Origin: Hydrogenophilales bacterium 12-61-10
GTDB taxonomy: Bacteria > Pseudomonadota > Gammaproteobacteria > Burkholderiales > Thiobacillaceae
Direction: 5' to 3'
Length of the DNA stretch: 44,937 nucleotides
Assembly: GCA_002279795.1 (NCBI GenBank)
Contig: NCCT01000003.1
Coordinates: forward strand, 1 to 44,937
The translations under genes were made by a program, and so were the position numbers. Below are positions 18,998-27,783 of the stretch, piece after piece. The notes beneath the pieces were generated by a model. It made no database searches. It saw only the letters and a program-made list of their open reading frames with translations, and had not been told where the DNA came from. Within the stretch, counting starts at the first letter, position 1. Each line of letters starts with the position of its first letter.

Positions 18998-20419
18998 ATG
19001 GCTGCTAAAACTTACAGCGCCGGTGTTAAAGAATATCGCCAGACATACTGGATGCCGGAATACACCCCGCTGGATACTGACATTCTCGCTTGCTTCAAAA
19101 TCACCCCGCAGCCCGGGATCGATCGCGAAGAAGCCGCCGCCGCCGTCGCCGCTGAGTCGTCGACCGGTACTTGGACCACGGTGTGGACTGACCTCCTGAC
19201 CGACATGGACTACTACAAGGGTCGCGCCTACCGCATCGAAGACGTGCCCGGCGACGACACCTGTTTCTACGCGTTCATCGCCTACCCGATCGACCTGTTT
19301 GAAGAAGGTTCGGTCGTCAACGTGTTCACCTCGCTGGTCGGTAACGTGTTCGGCTTCAAGGCGATTCGCGCGCTGCGTCTGGAAGACGTGCGCTTCCCGA
19401 TCGCTTACGTGAAAACCTGTGGCGGCCCGCCGCTGGGAATCCAGGTCGAGCGTGACGTAATGAACAAATATGGTCGTCCGCTCCTGGGCTGTACCATCAA
19501 ACCGAAACTCGGTCTGTCGGCCAAGAACTACGGTCGTGCGGTGTATGAATGCCTGCGCGGCGGTCTGGACTTCACCAAGGACGACGAGAACATCAACTCG
19601 CAGCCCTTCATGCGCTGGCGTCAGCGTTTCGACTTCGTTCAGGAAGCTACCCTGAAGGCTGAAGCCGAAACCGGCGAGCGTAAAGGTCACTACCTGAACG
19701 TTACCGCGCCGACCCCGGAAGACATGTACAAGCGTGCCGAGTACGCCAAGGAAATCGGCGCACCGATCATCATGCACGACTACATCACCGGCGGCTTCTG
19801 TGCCAACACAGGTCTGGCCAACTGGTGTCGTGACAATGGCATGTTGTTGCACATCCACCGTGCGATGCACGCCGTGGTCGACCGCAATCCGCACCACGGT
19901 ATTCACTTCCGTGTGCTCACCAAAATTCTGCGTCTGTCGGGCGGCGACCACCTGCACACCGGTACCGTCGTCGGCAAGCTCGAGGGTGATCGTGCTTCGA
20001 CGCTGGGCTGGATCGATCTGCTGCGTGAATCATTCGTGCCGGAAGACCGTTCGCGCGGCATCTTCTTCGACCAGGATTGGGGTTCGATGCCCGGCGCATT
20101 CGCTGTCGCTTCGGGCGGTATTCACGTCTGGCACATGCCTGCACTGGTCAATATCTTTGGCGACGACTCCGTTTTGCAGTTTGGCGGCGGCACGCTGGGC
20201 CATCCCTGGGGCAACGCCGCAGGTGCGCACGCCAACCGCGTCGCTTTGGAGGCTTGTGTTCAAGCGCGTAACGAAGGCCGGGAAATCGAGAAAGAGGGCA
20301 AAGAAATTCTGACCGCCGCTGCCACGCACTCGCCCGAACTGAAGATCGCCATGGAAACCTGGAAAGAAATCAAGTTCGAATTCGATACCGTCGACAAGCT
20401 GGACATCGCGAACAAGTAA
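18998..20419 (+). CDS. cbbL: Form IA (carboxysomal) RuBisCO large subunit
   Basis: 473 residues from the ATG of [18 protein letters not shown], with a strong GGGAGGA four bases upstream. The catalytic lysine block [17 protein letters not shown] and [11 protein letters not shown] are intact. Sequence and the following cso genes mark the carboxysome-associated IA subtype. It pairs with cbbS 63 bases downstream to form the L8S8 enzyme packed inside the shell by CsoS2. The gene is the first of the operon and uses codons typical of high expression. Confidence 0.99.
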   Translation: MAAKTYSAGVKEYRQTYWMPEYTPLDTDILACFKITPQPGIDREEAAAAVAAESSTGTWTTVWTDLLTDMDYYKGRAYRIEDVPGDDTCFYAFIAYPIDLFEEGSVVNVFTSLVGNVFGFKAIRALRLEDVRFPIAYVKTCGGPPLGIQVERDVMNKYGRPLLGCTIKPKLGLSAKNYGRAVYECLRGGLDFTKDDENINSQPFMRWRQRFDFVQEATLKAEAETGERKGHYLNVTAPTPEDMYKRAEYAKEIGAPIIMHDYITGGFCANTGLANWCRDNGMLLHIHRAMHAVVDRNPHHGIHFRVLTKILRLSGGDHLHTGTVVGKLEGDRASTLGWIDLLRESFVPEDRSRGIFFDQDWGSMPGAFAVASGGIHVWHMPALVNIFGDDSVLQFGGGTLGHPWGNAAGAHANRVALEACVQARNEGREIEKEGKEILTAAATHSPELKIAMETWKEIKFEFDTVDKLDIANK

Positions 20420-20482
20420 TTGATGTGTGAAGGTGAGGTGCGCATGCGTGCCCGCCTGAACCCAACCTGAAAGGACATAGAA

Positions 20483-20809
20483 ATGGCCGTACAAGCCTAC
20501 AAAGCCGCTACCAAGTACGAAACCTTCTCGTACCTGCCCACGATGACCGCCGACCAGATCCGTCGCCAGATTGCCTACGCGATCTCGCAAGGCTGGAACC
20601 CCGCCGTCGAGCACAGCGAGAAGGGCGTTTCCGCTCGCGTGAATTACTGGTACATGTGGAAGCTGCCGATGTTCGGCGAGCAGTCGATCGATGCTGTTCT
20701 GGCCGAAATCGAAGCTTGTCATCGCGAATTCCCGAACCACCTGGTTCGCTTCCTTGCGTACGACAACTACGCACAAAGCCAGGGCGTGTCATTCGTCGTC
20801 TATCGTTGA
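20483..20809 (+). CDS. cbbS: Form IA RuBisCO small subunit
   Basis: 108 residues, the short carboxysomal type. [19 protein letters not shown] at the N-terminus and the [13 protein letters not shown] and [14 protein letters not shown] blocks are the small-subunit signatures. AAAGGA precedes the ATG. Two hairpins follow before csoS2. Confidence 0.98.
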   Translation: MAVQAYKAATKYETFSYLPTMTADQIRRQIAYAISQGWNPAVEHSEKGVSARVNYWYMWKLPMFGEQSIDAVLAEIEACHREFPNHLVRFLAYDNYAQSQGVSFVVYR

Positions 20810-20900
20810 TTGGGGCAAGGAGTGAATCGGCTCTGGCTGATTCAATCTGATGCACCAAGACATCGATGCGCCTGCGGGACTGTCCCGCCGGCAAATACAG

Positions 20901-20953
20901 GCAACGAACTTTAAACCCAGTTCGTTGCGGCGACGACCGGCGAGGGTCGTCGC
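20901..20953 (+). promoter_or_regulatory. Twin hairpins between cbbS and csoS2
   Basis: Stem 1: GCAACGAACT (20901-20910) pairs perfectly with AGTTCGTTGC (20919-20928), loop of 8. Stem 2 begins 2 bases later: GCGACGACC (20930-20938) pairs with GGTCGTCGC (20945-20953), loop of 6. No T tract follows directly. They probably protect the cbbLS part of the mRNA or cause partial termination, giving more RuBisCO than CsoS2. Confidence 0.75.
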
Positions 20954-20983
20954 CGAAACGAACCGAATTTTTCAAGGACTGTG

Positions 20984-23674
20984 ATGATACATGCCGCAGA
21001 AAGTCCTGCCAGCGCGACCTTATCAGGTCGGGAACTGGCGTTGAAGCGCCGACAGGCCATGGCCTTGCACGGCAAAAATGGAGCTGGCAAATCGGCTCCC
21101 GCTAAAGCACGTACCACGACTGCAAGCTGGATCGAGCCCGTGTCTGCCGCGGGCAGCACACCGGCTTCCCGTGATGTGGCATCGTCGCGTGCGGACGATC
21201 AAATGCTGATGGTGCAACTGCGCAATGCCTCCGGTGTCAACCCCGCGCGTGCGCGCCGCGAAGCGCTGTCCAAGTCGGGAAAGGCTGCGTTGCAAAAGAC
21301 CGCAGCGAACCGTCCCTCGGGGCGCGTGCGCCCTGTTCATGAGGCGGTGCCTGCGGAAAACCGATCGGCCGGCTGCGGATGTGGTTGTGCCGGAACCAAT
21401 TCCTCCTCGTGTTCCACGACAGTTGCGCCGTCTACGGGCGTCAACAGCGAACCCATTCAGGTTCGTGCTGCCAGGCATGCTGAACAGGCTACCGGTCGCG
21501 CGCTCGCCCGTGCCCGTCGCACCGCGCTTGCACAAGACGGTAAGGCTGGTCTGAAGCGTGTGGCGCAGGCAACAAAAATCGCTGCATCGATGCCGGGCCA
21601 GGATTGGCAGGCTGCAATCACCAAGGGTGCAACGGGTCGTCAAATTTCTATGCAGCGCCGCCTGGTGCAATCGCTCACGGGCCGTGGTGCTACCTCGTCG
21701 TCCACCTCGACAGCTGATAAAGCGCGTCCGACTGGCCGCACGCGCAATCGCGACGTGAAAGCGCCGCCGGTGAAAGTTGAAGAGGGTCATACCTTGGCGG
21801 GACAAACCGTCACGGGCACCATGACCGACCGCCTGCTGGGCGTAACCGGTAACGAGGCGGGTTCATGCCGCGCCGTTACCGGCACCGAATACGTTGGCAA
21901 TGAACAATTTGTGTCGGTGTGTAACACCCGCCCAGAGCCGAACCCACCGAAAGTCGGCGTATCGACCACGTCGCGCGAACAGCGTGTCACCGGCACCGAA
22001 GTCGGTCGTTCCGAGCGCGTCACGGGTGATGAGCCTGGCGCCTGCCGTGGCATCACCGGCACCGAATACCTGTCTGCTGAACGCTACACTGAGTTTTGTG
22101 GTTCCCGTCCTGCACCGCCCGCTGCCAAGGTGGGTGTCTCGGTCACCGCGAAAGGCAAAAATGTATCGGGTACGACTGTCGGTCGCAGCGAAAAAGTGAC
22201 CGGTGATGAACCGGGTTCGGATCGCCGCTTGACCGGCACCGGCTACATGACCAGCGCCCCTGACACCGCGCCGGACAAGGTTGCGGTGTCACACACCGCA
22301 GCGGGCAAGACCGTCACCGGAACTGCCGTCGGTCATTCGTCGCACATCACGGGTGACGAGCCTGGCGCGTGTCGGGGGATCACCGGCACCGAATACCTCG
22401 CCGCAGAGCAGTATTCAACAGTCTGCAGTACCCAGGCCCCGGCGCATCCGCGCAAGGTCAGCGTCATGGCGACGCGCGACGGTGAGTCGGTTTCGGGCAG
22501 CAACGTTGGCCGTTCGGAAAAAGTGACCGGCGACGAACCAGGCGCGTGCCGCGCGATCACCGGAAATCAGTACTACACGCAGTCGGACTTCGCGCCGCTG
22601 TGTAAGACGTCCAGCCCTAAAAAGGTTGGCACGATGCACACGCTTGCCGGTCGTCCGGTGAGTGGTACCGAGGTAGCCCCGAGCCCAAAGCTCTCTGGTG
22701 ACGAGTCGTTCGGGTGCAAACCCGTCACCGGTATTGATTACATCGGCGCGGATCAGCTGCAAGCGATCTGCCCGGTGAGCACCCAGATTCAACCCGTCGC
22801 CAAGGTCGCGGTCGATCAGACCCTGCGCGGTTCGCAAGTTACCGGGAGCGATGTGGGCCGTTCGCAGCATGTTACCGGAAACGAATACGGCGGCTGTTCG
22901 CCGGTGAGTGGAAGCTCGTACGTTGGGCGCGGTCAGTTCGCAGGCTTTTGTGCCGCGCCGGATCTGGCCAAGCAGCAGGCTCGCGTGCGTGACATCGGCG
23001 TGATTTCGGCGTCAGCCGTGACCGGCGACCGTCCCGGTTCGGGCGGCTCGGTCATGACCGGCGACGAACGCGGCGCGTGTGAAGTCATTTCCGGCACGCA
23101 GTACGTCGGCGTCGACAATATGGCTGGCGCATGTCCGACCAGCGGTCGCTTTGTGTCGCGCGCACGTTCGTTCGACATGCCCGACCGTCCGGTCGCGCCG
23201 CAGGATTTCAGCGTCCAGACACCGGCGCGTTCCGCGCAACGAGAGCGCAGTTTCGAAACGCTGACCGGGACCGGCTTTAACACCGAGCGCATCACCGGCC
23301 CGGTGAACAAGGCCAACGGTCTGATTACAGGCACGCCCGAATTCCGCCAGCGCGATACCGCGACGGCGAAAGTCGAGCAGGCGGATGTCGTTGCTGCCGC
23401 ACGTCGTCTGACGGGCGAAGGCCGCGAAGCCTCGCGCCTGACCGGCGATTCGTGGGACGCAGAAACGCGTGTAACCGGCACCGAGGGTACCTCGTCCCTG
23501 ATGCGCAATCCGTCGCAGCGCGGTAACCCGCGTGGTGTCGGCGTCAATGCGCTGGTGTTCCGGGACCGCGAAATCGTCGAGCCTGTCGTTGTCCCCGAGT
23601 CGCGCATCACCGGCTCGGCGGGTGCGACGCACAAAGGTGCAACCGTGACCTTGTCCGGTGGCGCGCGGGGCTGA
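20984..23674 (+). CDS. csoS2: CsoS2, carboxysome assembly scaffold
   Basis: About 896 residues of intrinsically disordered repeat protein that binds RuBisCO through its N-terminus and the shell through its middle and C-terminal parts. ATG at 20984 is preferred over the GTG just before it because AAGGA then sits five bases away. Four basic N-repeats are visible at about 15-33, 88-106, 172-192 and 218-235. From about residue 268 come six or seven M-type repeats built on VTGT/VTGDEPGACR/ITGTEY with paired Cys, then a C-terminal region with more SGT/TGD motifs. The third M repeat (GSDRRLTGTGYM) lacks both Cys. A Cys cluster (CGCGC) lies at 131-135. Relatives make two forms by -1 frameshifting; I could not identify a slippery site here. 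Confidence 0.96.
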   Translation: MIHAAESPASATLSGRELALKRRQAMALHGKNGAGKSAPAKARTTTASWIEPVSAAGSTPASRDVASSRADDQMLMVQLRNASGVNPARARREALSKSGKAALQKTAANRPSGRVRPVHEAVPAENRSAGCGCGCAGTNSSSCSTTVAPSTGVNSEPIQVRAARHAEQATGRALARARRTALAQDGKAGLKRVAQATKIAASMPGQDWQAAITKGATGRQISMQRRLVQSLTGRGATSSSTSTADKARPTGRTRNRDVKAPPVKVEEGHTLAGQTVTGTMTDRLLGVTGNEAGSCRAVTGTEYVGNEQFVSVCNTRPEPNPPKVGVSTTSREQRVTGTEVGRSERVTGDEPGACRGITGTEYLSAERYTEFCGSRPAPPAAKVGVSVTAKGKNVSGTTVGRSEKVTGDEPGSDRRLTGTGYMTSAPDTAPDKVAVSHTAAGKTVTGTAVGHSSHITGDEPGACRGITGTEYLAAEQYSTVCSTQAPAHPRKVSVMATRDGESVSGSNVGRSEKVTGDEPGACRAITGNQYYTQSDFAPLCKTSSPKKVGTMHTLAGRPVSGTEVAPSPKLSGDESFGCKPVTGIDYIGADQLQAICPVSTQIQPVAKVAVDQTLRGSQVTGSDVGRSQHVTGNEYGGCSPVSGSSYVGRGQFAGFCAAPDLAKQQARVRDIGVISASAVTGDRPGSGGSVMTGDERGACEVISGTQYVGVDNMAGACPTSGRFVSRARSFDMPDRPVAPQDFSVQTPARSAQRERSFETLTGTGFNTERITGPVNKANGLITGTPEFRQRDTATAKVEQADVVAAARRLTGEGREASRLTGDSWDAETRVTGTEGTSSLMRNPSQRGNPRGVGVNALVFRDREIVEPVVVPESRITGSAGATHKGATVTLSGGARG

Positions 23675-23681
23675 TTGAGCG

Positions 23682-25271
23682 ATGAATACGCGTAAACGCC
23701 TCTCTGCCATGCAGCAGTCCCCTGCGATCAATCCCCGCAGGGTGCTGAACGCGAACGGTGACGCCGTGCCGGAGATCAGGTCGAGGCTTGGCGGATCGCG
23801 TCATGCCGAACTGTCTCATGTCGAGAAAGGCAACCCGGCGTGCGTGATCGGGACAGGGCAGCGTTGCGAGCACGCGTTGGTCGACGCCGAGTTGAATCGC
23901 CGGCTGGCGACGTACGAAGCGACCGTTCGTGGCCGATTCACCCGCATCGTGGACACCCTCAAGGCGATTTCTGCCGAGCAGCATGAGCTCGACTTCGTCG
24001 TCCGTGCCCAGCGCATGGCGCTGGATCGCCTTGGCTTTGAGTTGCCCGCCGATCTGCTCGCCGAGGCATGGGTGTCGGGGCTTAATCTGCGGGCGCTGCA
24101 TTCGTACTGCATTTTCCGCAGCTTCAAAACCTGTATCGATCAGGTGGACACCGATCAGGCGCCGTGGCGTGAACGCGTGGTGCTCGACGCCGCGTTCATT
24201 ACCTCATGCGGCTATCACACGCTCGACGTGTCGCCGTGTGCCGATGGCCGCTTGCAGGGTTTGTTGCCGTTCGTACTTCGCCTTGCGCCGAATGAAAATG
24301 TGTTCGTCAAAGCCTACGCCGGCGCAATGTTCGATATCGAATCCGACATGGGTGACTGGAGTGCGCGTGAGCTGGAGCGTCTGACAGGGGTGATACCGAA
24401 TGGCGAATCGCTGAATTACCTTAAGCTCGCGGTGTATCACTTCAGCAGTTCACACGCCTGCTCGCAGGGCTGTGCCGCGCACGGCAGCAACGACAAGTTG
24501 GCGATCGAATCGGCGCTGGGCCGCTTGAACGAATTGCGCTCGGCGATCGACAACACCTACGGAGTGGGTGCCGCACCCGAGATTCTGCTGATTGGCCTCG
24601 ACACCGATCTTGACGCACTTCGCATTCATCTGCCCGACGCGAACGGCGATCTGAATCCGTACCGCTACGTCGATACCGGCGCGCTGTACCGCGACACCCT
24701 CGGCTTGTCGCGCGACACCGCGCGCGCTGCGATCGCCGACGTGGTCGCGCGCACCGAAACTGCCGACGGCTGGGCCGAAGGTCAGGGCCGCATGAACGAC
24801 GGCATGCTCCGTCTGGTGCTGGCGCTCGCCGAGGCGAACCTCTCGCAGATTGAATACGTTATCCAGCATCACGCCGGCCGGTACGTGGTGATCGGGCACG
24901 ACGAGGCATTCATCTGCGCCGGCGAAGCGACAAACTATGTGCAAATGCGCAACAAGTATTACTACGCTCACCTCGAAACGGTTGAGGAAGGCGCAGCCGA
25001 TATGGATGTCGGCGTAAAGATTTTCACCGAGCTCAACGTCAAGCATGGGCTCGCGGTGCCAGTGCTGGTGCATTTCTACTATTCGTCGCGGGTGCCGGGC
25101 TCGCGCGCGCGCGCGCTACTGCGCGCCCGGCGGGTCAAAGCGGCGACGCTGGCTCGCTACCCGGTGCTCGCAGCACAGGGTTTGATCAATTGTCAAATGG
25201 CGGTCTCTGACCGCCACGGCACTGAGCGGTGCGGTTTCGTCGAAGACAATGTTGCCGACGCCGGGCATTGA
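23682..25271 (+). CDS. csoSCA: CsoSCA, carboxysomal carbonic anhydrase
   Basis: 529 residues, also called CsoS3, an epsilon-type member of the beta-carbonic anhydrase superfamily. It converts bicarbonate to CO2 inside the shell. The zinc and catalytic residues are in place: CADGR at Cys186, Asp188, Arg190, and His253 with Cys264 in YHFSSSHACSQGC, spaced as in characterised CsoSCA. The N-terminal 50 residues are basic and probably disordered, as in relatives where this part binds RuBisCO. The start is 7 bases after the csoS2 stop. Confidence 0.97.
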   Translation: MNTRKRLSAMQQSPAINPRRVLNANGDAVPEIRSRLGGSRHAELSHVEKGNPACVIGTGQRCEHALVDAELNRRLATYEATVRGRFTRIVDTLKAISAEQHELDFVVRAQRMALDRLGFELPADLLAEAWVSGLNLRALHSYCIFRSFKTCIDQVDTDQAPWRERVVLDAAFITSCGYHTLDVSPCADGRLQGLLPFVLRLAPNENVFVKAYAGAMFDIESDMGDWSARELERLTGVIPNGESLNYLKLAVYHFSSSHACSQGCAAHGSNDKLAIESALGRLNELRSAIDNTYGVGAAPEILLIGLDTDLDALRIHLPDANGDLNPYRYVDTGALYRDTLGLSRDTARAAIADVVARTETADGWAEGQGRMNDGMLRLVLALAEANLSQIEYVIQHHAGRYVVIGHDEAFICAGEATNYVQMRNKYYYAHLETVEEGAADMDVGVKIFTELNVKHGLAVPVLVHFYYSSRVPGSRARALLRARRVKAATLARYPVLAAQGLINCQMAVSDRHGTERCGFVEDNVADAGH

Positions 25272-25298
25272 ACAGAGTGATTCACTAAGGACGTCCTG

Positions 25299-25562
25299 AT
25301 GAGAATCATGAGAGTTGAAAAGACGCTGGTTTCGACCAACCGCCTTGATCAGTTCGGTCACAAGCCGCTTCTGGTCGTACAGGAAAAAGTCGGCGGTGTG
25401 CGCGCGGTGGCGGTTGACGCCGTCGGTTGCATCCCGGGTGACTGGGTGATTTGCGTGAGCTCGTCGGCAGCGCGTGAAGCCGCTGGTGCGCGCGACTTCC
25501 CGTCCGATCTCACCATCGTCGGGATCATTGATCACTGGGATGCAGAGGGTCTGGGCTCATGA
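25299..25562 (+). CDS. csoS4A: CsoS4A, pentameric vertex shell protein
   Basis: 87 residues of the bacterial microcompartment vertex family (EutN/CcmL type), which caps the twelve corners of the icosahedral shell. MRIMRVEKTLVSTNR and the GCIPGDWVICVSSSAAREA block are typical. AAGGA lies upstream. csoS4B follows after 31 bases. Confidence 0.95.
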   Translation: MRIMRVEKTLVSTNRLDQFGHKPLLVVQEKVGGVRAVAVDAVGCIPGDWVICVSSSAAREAAGARDFPSDLTIVGIIDHWDAEGLGS

Positions 25563-25593
25563 ATGCGTCGAGCTTGACTGGAAGGCGGCACTG

Positions 25594-25839
25594 ATGGAAA
25601 TCATGCGCGTACTGGGTGATCTGGTATGTACGCAACGAATTCCTGGACTTCAGTCCGCTTCGTTGCGGCTGCTGGAGAATAATAAGGGTGTACGGCTTGT
25701 GGCAACCGACCCTGTCGGGGTGCCACCAGGCAAGTGGGTATTTACCAACGTGGGCTCCGCTGCCCGCCTGGCGATGCCCGACGTGACGGTCATGACCGAC
25801 CTCACGATCTGTGGAATCATCGATGACTGGGACGCCTAG
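25594..25839 (+). CDS. csoS4B: CsoS4B, pentameric vertex shell protein
   Basis: 81 residues from the ATG of MEIMRVLGDL, with GGAAGG eight bases upstream; a longer open frame from 25474 would overlap csoS4A and is not needed. It keeps the family features TQRIPGLQSASLRLLE and GVPPGKWVFTNVGSAAR. It forms vertex pentamers like CsoS4A, and loss of both makes leaky shells in characterised species. Its early coding region contains a hairpin that shares its outer stem with the cbbS-csoS2 hairpin. Confidence 0.94.
   Translation: MEIMRVLGDLVCTQRIPGLQSASLRLLENNKGVRLVATDPVGVPPGKWVFTNVGSAARLAMPDVTVMTDLTICGIIDDWDA
25631..25667 (+). repeat. Hairpin inside csoS4B sharing a stem with the cbbS-csoS2 hairpin
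   Basis: CGCAACGAA (25631-25639) and TTCGTTGCG (25659-25667) are perfect complements, with a nested GGACT/AGTCC stem inside. The same GCAACGAA/TTCGTTGC arms occur at 20901-20928. The coded peptide (TQRIPGLQSASLRL) is conserved in the family, so chance is possible. Confidence 0.55.
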
Positions 25840-25952
25840 CGTTCTGGGCGATTGGGGCAAAGCAGGCAGGGCAGGGGACGTGAGCGTCGAGGCGTCCGGA
25901 TGGCAGGGCAAGAATTAGTTTTTAACATTTGACAGATAGAAGGAGTACTTAA
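25840..25952. other. Spacer before csoS1 genes
   Basis: This 113-base gap has several G runs (GGGCGATTGGGG, GCAGGGCAGGGG), a TTTTT tract and AAGGAG before the first csoS1. A TTGACA at 25931 has no -10 box at a suitable distance. I see no gene. Confidence 0.4.
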
Positions 25953-26252
25953 ATGGCTGAACGTATGGGTATTGCACTGGGCATGATCGAAACTCGTGGT
26001 CTGGTTCCCGCAATCGAAGCCGCTGACGCGATGACCAAGGCAGCTGAAGTTCGTCTGATCGGTCGTCAGTTTGTCGGTGGTGGTTATGTCACTGTTCTAG
26101 TTCGCGGTGAGACCGGTGCGGTCAACGCAGCGGTTCGTGCCGGTGCTGATGCGTGCGAACGCGTCGGTGATGGCTTGGTCGCCGCACACATCATTGCGCG
26201 CGTTCACAGTGAAGTCGAAGGTATTCTGCCGGTTGCGCCGACAGCAGCCTGA
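25953..26252 (+). CDS. csoS1C: CsoS1C, hexameric shell protein
   Basis: 99 residues of the BMC hexamer family that tiles the shell facets and whose central pore passes metabolites. [40 protein letters not shown] and [19 protein letters not shown] are family hallmarks. AAGGAG precedes the ATG. The C/A/B letters follow the gene order known from Halothiobacillus and are inferred from position. Confidence 0.96.
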   Translation: MAERMGIALGMIETRGLVPAIEAADAMTKAAEVRLIGRQFVGGGYVTVLVRGETGAVNAAVRAGADACERVGDGLVAAHIIARVHSEVEGILPVAPTAA

Positions 26253-26297
26253 TTTTTTTTCTATACACGAAACACCCCCTTAATTTAGGAGCAAAAA

Positions 26298-26594
26298 ATG
26301 GCTAGCGTTTCTGGAGTTGCACTGGGCATGATTGAAACCCGCGGACTTGTCCCCGCAATCGAAGCAGCTGACGCGATGACCAAAGCGGCTGAAGTCCGTC
26401 TGGTCGGTCGTCAGTTCGTCGGCGGCGGCTACGTCACCGTGCTGGTTCGCGGTGAAACCGGCGCGGTCAACGCAGCGGTTCGTGCCGGTGCTGATGCGTG
26501 CGAACGCGTCGGCGACGGCCTGGTGGCAGCGCACATCATCGCGCGCGTCCACAGCGAAGTCGAAGGCATTCTGCCTTCCGCACCCAACGCCTGA
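26298..26594 (+). CDS. csoS1A: CsoS1A, hexameric shell protein
   Basis: 98 residues, nearly identical to the neighbours in protein and very close to csoS1B in DNA. TTAGGAG precedes the ATG. A run of eight T residues lies upstream at 26253. It is a major facet protein with the same pore motif as CsoS1C. Confidence 0.96.
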   Translation: MASVSGVALGMIETRGLVPAIEAADAMTKAAEVRLVGRQFVGGGYVTVLVRGETGAVNAAVRAGADACERVGDGLVAAHIIARVHSEVEGILPSAPNA

Positions 26595-26661
26595 TCGACG
26601 CAGCGCTTAATTCGTGGACGGCGGCTCATCGCCCCCACAACTGATTACAGGAGAAATACAC

Positions 26662-27000
26662 ATGGCGAGCGTGACTGGTGTAGCACTGGGCATGATTGAA
26701 ACCCGCGGACTTGTCCCCGCAATCGAAGCGGCTGACGCAATGACCAAGGCGGCTGAAGTCCGTCTGGTCGGTCGGCAATTCGTCGGCGGTGGCTACGTGA
26801 CCATACTGGTGCGTGGCGAAACCGGCGCGGTCAACGCGGCGGTTCGTGCCGGAGCGGATGCGTGCGAACGCGTCGGCGACGGCCTGGTGGCAGCGCACAT
26901 CATCGCGCGCGTCCACAGCGAAGTCGAAGGCATTCTGCCCGCCACCCCGGATTCGTCGGGCGGTGGTCGTGATGCTGAAATTACGATGACGCAGAGCTGA
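26662..27000 (+). CDS. csoS1B: CsoS1B, hexameric shell protein with C-terminal tail
   Basis: 112 residues from MASVTGVALG, with CAGGAG upstream; an in-frame upstream start at 26614 would add residues unlike any shell protein. The core matches CsoS1A, and a tail of about 14 residues (SSGGGRDAEITMTQS) follows, as in known CsoS1B. The tail probably faces one side of the shell. Long stretches are identical in DNA to csoS1A. Confidence 0.95.
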   Translation: MASVTGVALGMIETRGLVPAIEAADAMTKAAEVRLVGRQFVGGGYVTILVRGETGAVNAAVRAGADACERVGDGLVAAHIIARVHSEVEGILPATPDSSGGGRDAEITMTQS

Positions 27001-27058
27001 TCTGGCTGATGTATCGTCCCTGCGTACCTTGTTCTGAGTTGTCCGGGCTGATCTCGAA

Positions 27059-27511
27059 ATGAGTGTTGATCCGAGAACACTGGGGTGGATTACGCGTGCG
27101 CTCACCCACGAGATGGGAGCGGTGCAGCAGTATCTGGCGCAGAGCGTGCTCGCCCGACTGTGGGGCGACGAGCGGCTTGCGCAGCATCTGCGGCAGGAAG
27201 CCGTCGAGGAACTCGGTCACGCTGAGCGCCTGATGGAAAAGTTGATTTTGCTGGGGGTGTCGCCATCCGCGGGCAACCTGGCACCGTCGCGACTTGGACG
27301 GACTGCCGAAGCCTTGCTCGAAGCCGATCAGCAAATCGAAATCGATGCCGTACGCCTGTATCAGCAAGCGCTTGTGCATGCCCAACGCACGCGCGACAGT
27401 GATTGCGCGGCCTTGTTCGAAGGTATTCTTCGCGAAGAGCTTGAGCACGTTCAGGCTCTCAACCATGGTCTGAGCGGGTATACCCCTACGGAGAATGCAC
27501 GTCATGGCTGA
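27059..27511 (+). CDS. Ferritin-like di-iron protein of the carboxysome operon
   Basis: 150 residues forming a four-helix bundle. Di-iron ligands are recognisable: Glu18, Glu51 with His54 (EELGH), Glu94, and Glu127 with His130 (EELEH). It resembles bacterioferritin-type domains, and a gene of this kind sits at the same place in other alpha-carboxysome operons. Its job there is unclear; iron or oxygen handling near RuBisCO has been suggested by position only. Its stop overlaps the start of the acRAF gene, so the two are translationally coupled. Confidence 0.88.
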   Translation: MSVDPRTLGWITRALTHEMGAVQQYLAQSVLARLWGDERLAQHLRQEAVEELGHAERLMEKLILLGVSPSAGNLAPSRLGRTAEALLEADQQIEIDAVRLYQQALVHAQRTRDSDCAALFEGILREELEHVQALNHGLSGYTPTENARHG

Positions 27512-27782
27512 CACAAACACGGCGGGTAACCCGGCAGGCTGGGAGTCGCGCGGCAAGCCGCCGACGCTCTTCAAGCGCTTCACGTTCGAGCGCTATGGAC
27601 AGACCCGTGACTTTCTCGACGCGCTCGCAGCACTGTCAGAAGAATGCGGCGTGCATCCGCAAAACATCAATTTTGCGGCTACCTACGTCAACGTCACGCT
27701 TGAAGGGCGCGATGGCGGTGAGTTGGCAGATTCGGATTTCGCGCTGGCGGCGCGTATTGACGCGCTGGCCAGCGGCGGCTGA
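27504..27782 (+). CDS. acRAF: acRAF, PCD-like RuBisCO assembly factor
   Basis: 92 residues from MADTNTAGNPAG. The fold is that of pterin-4a-carbinolamine dehydratase (TFERYGQTRDFLDALAALSE, then HPQNINFAATYVNVTLEG), but the carboxysomal subfamily is known as an assembly chaperone for form IA RuBisCO rather than an enzyme. It overlaps the ferritin-like gene by 8 bases and mcdA begins 1 base after its stop. Confidence 0.92.
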   Translation: MADTNTAGNPAGWESRGKPPTLFKRFTFERYGQTRDFLDALAALSEECGVHPQNINFAATYVNVTLEGRDGGELADSDFALAARIDALASGG

Positions 27783-27783
27783 A

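Noticed and set aside
20984-23674. Programmed -1 frameshift site in csoS2
   Set aside because: Runs such as CCTAAAAAG and GGAAAAAGTG do not fit the X XXY YYZ pattern in the reading frame; I cannot point to a site.
25931-25936. TTGACA before csoS1C as a -35 promoter box
   Set aside because: No -10 box is found at 16-18 bases; the position would fall in the start codon.
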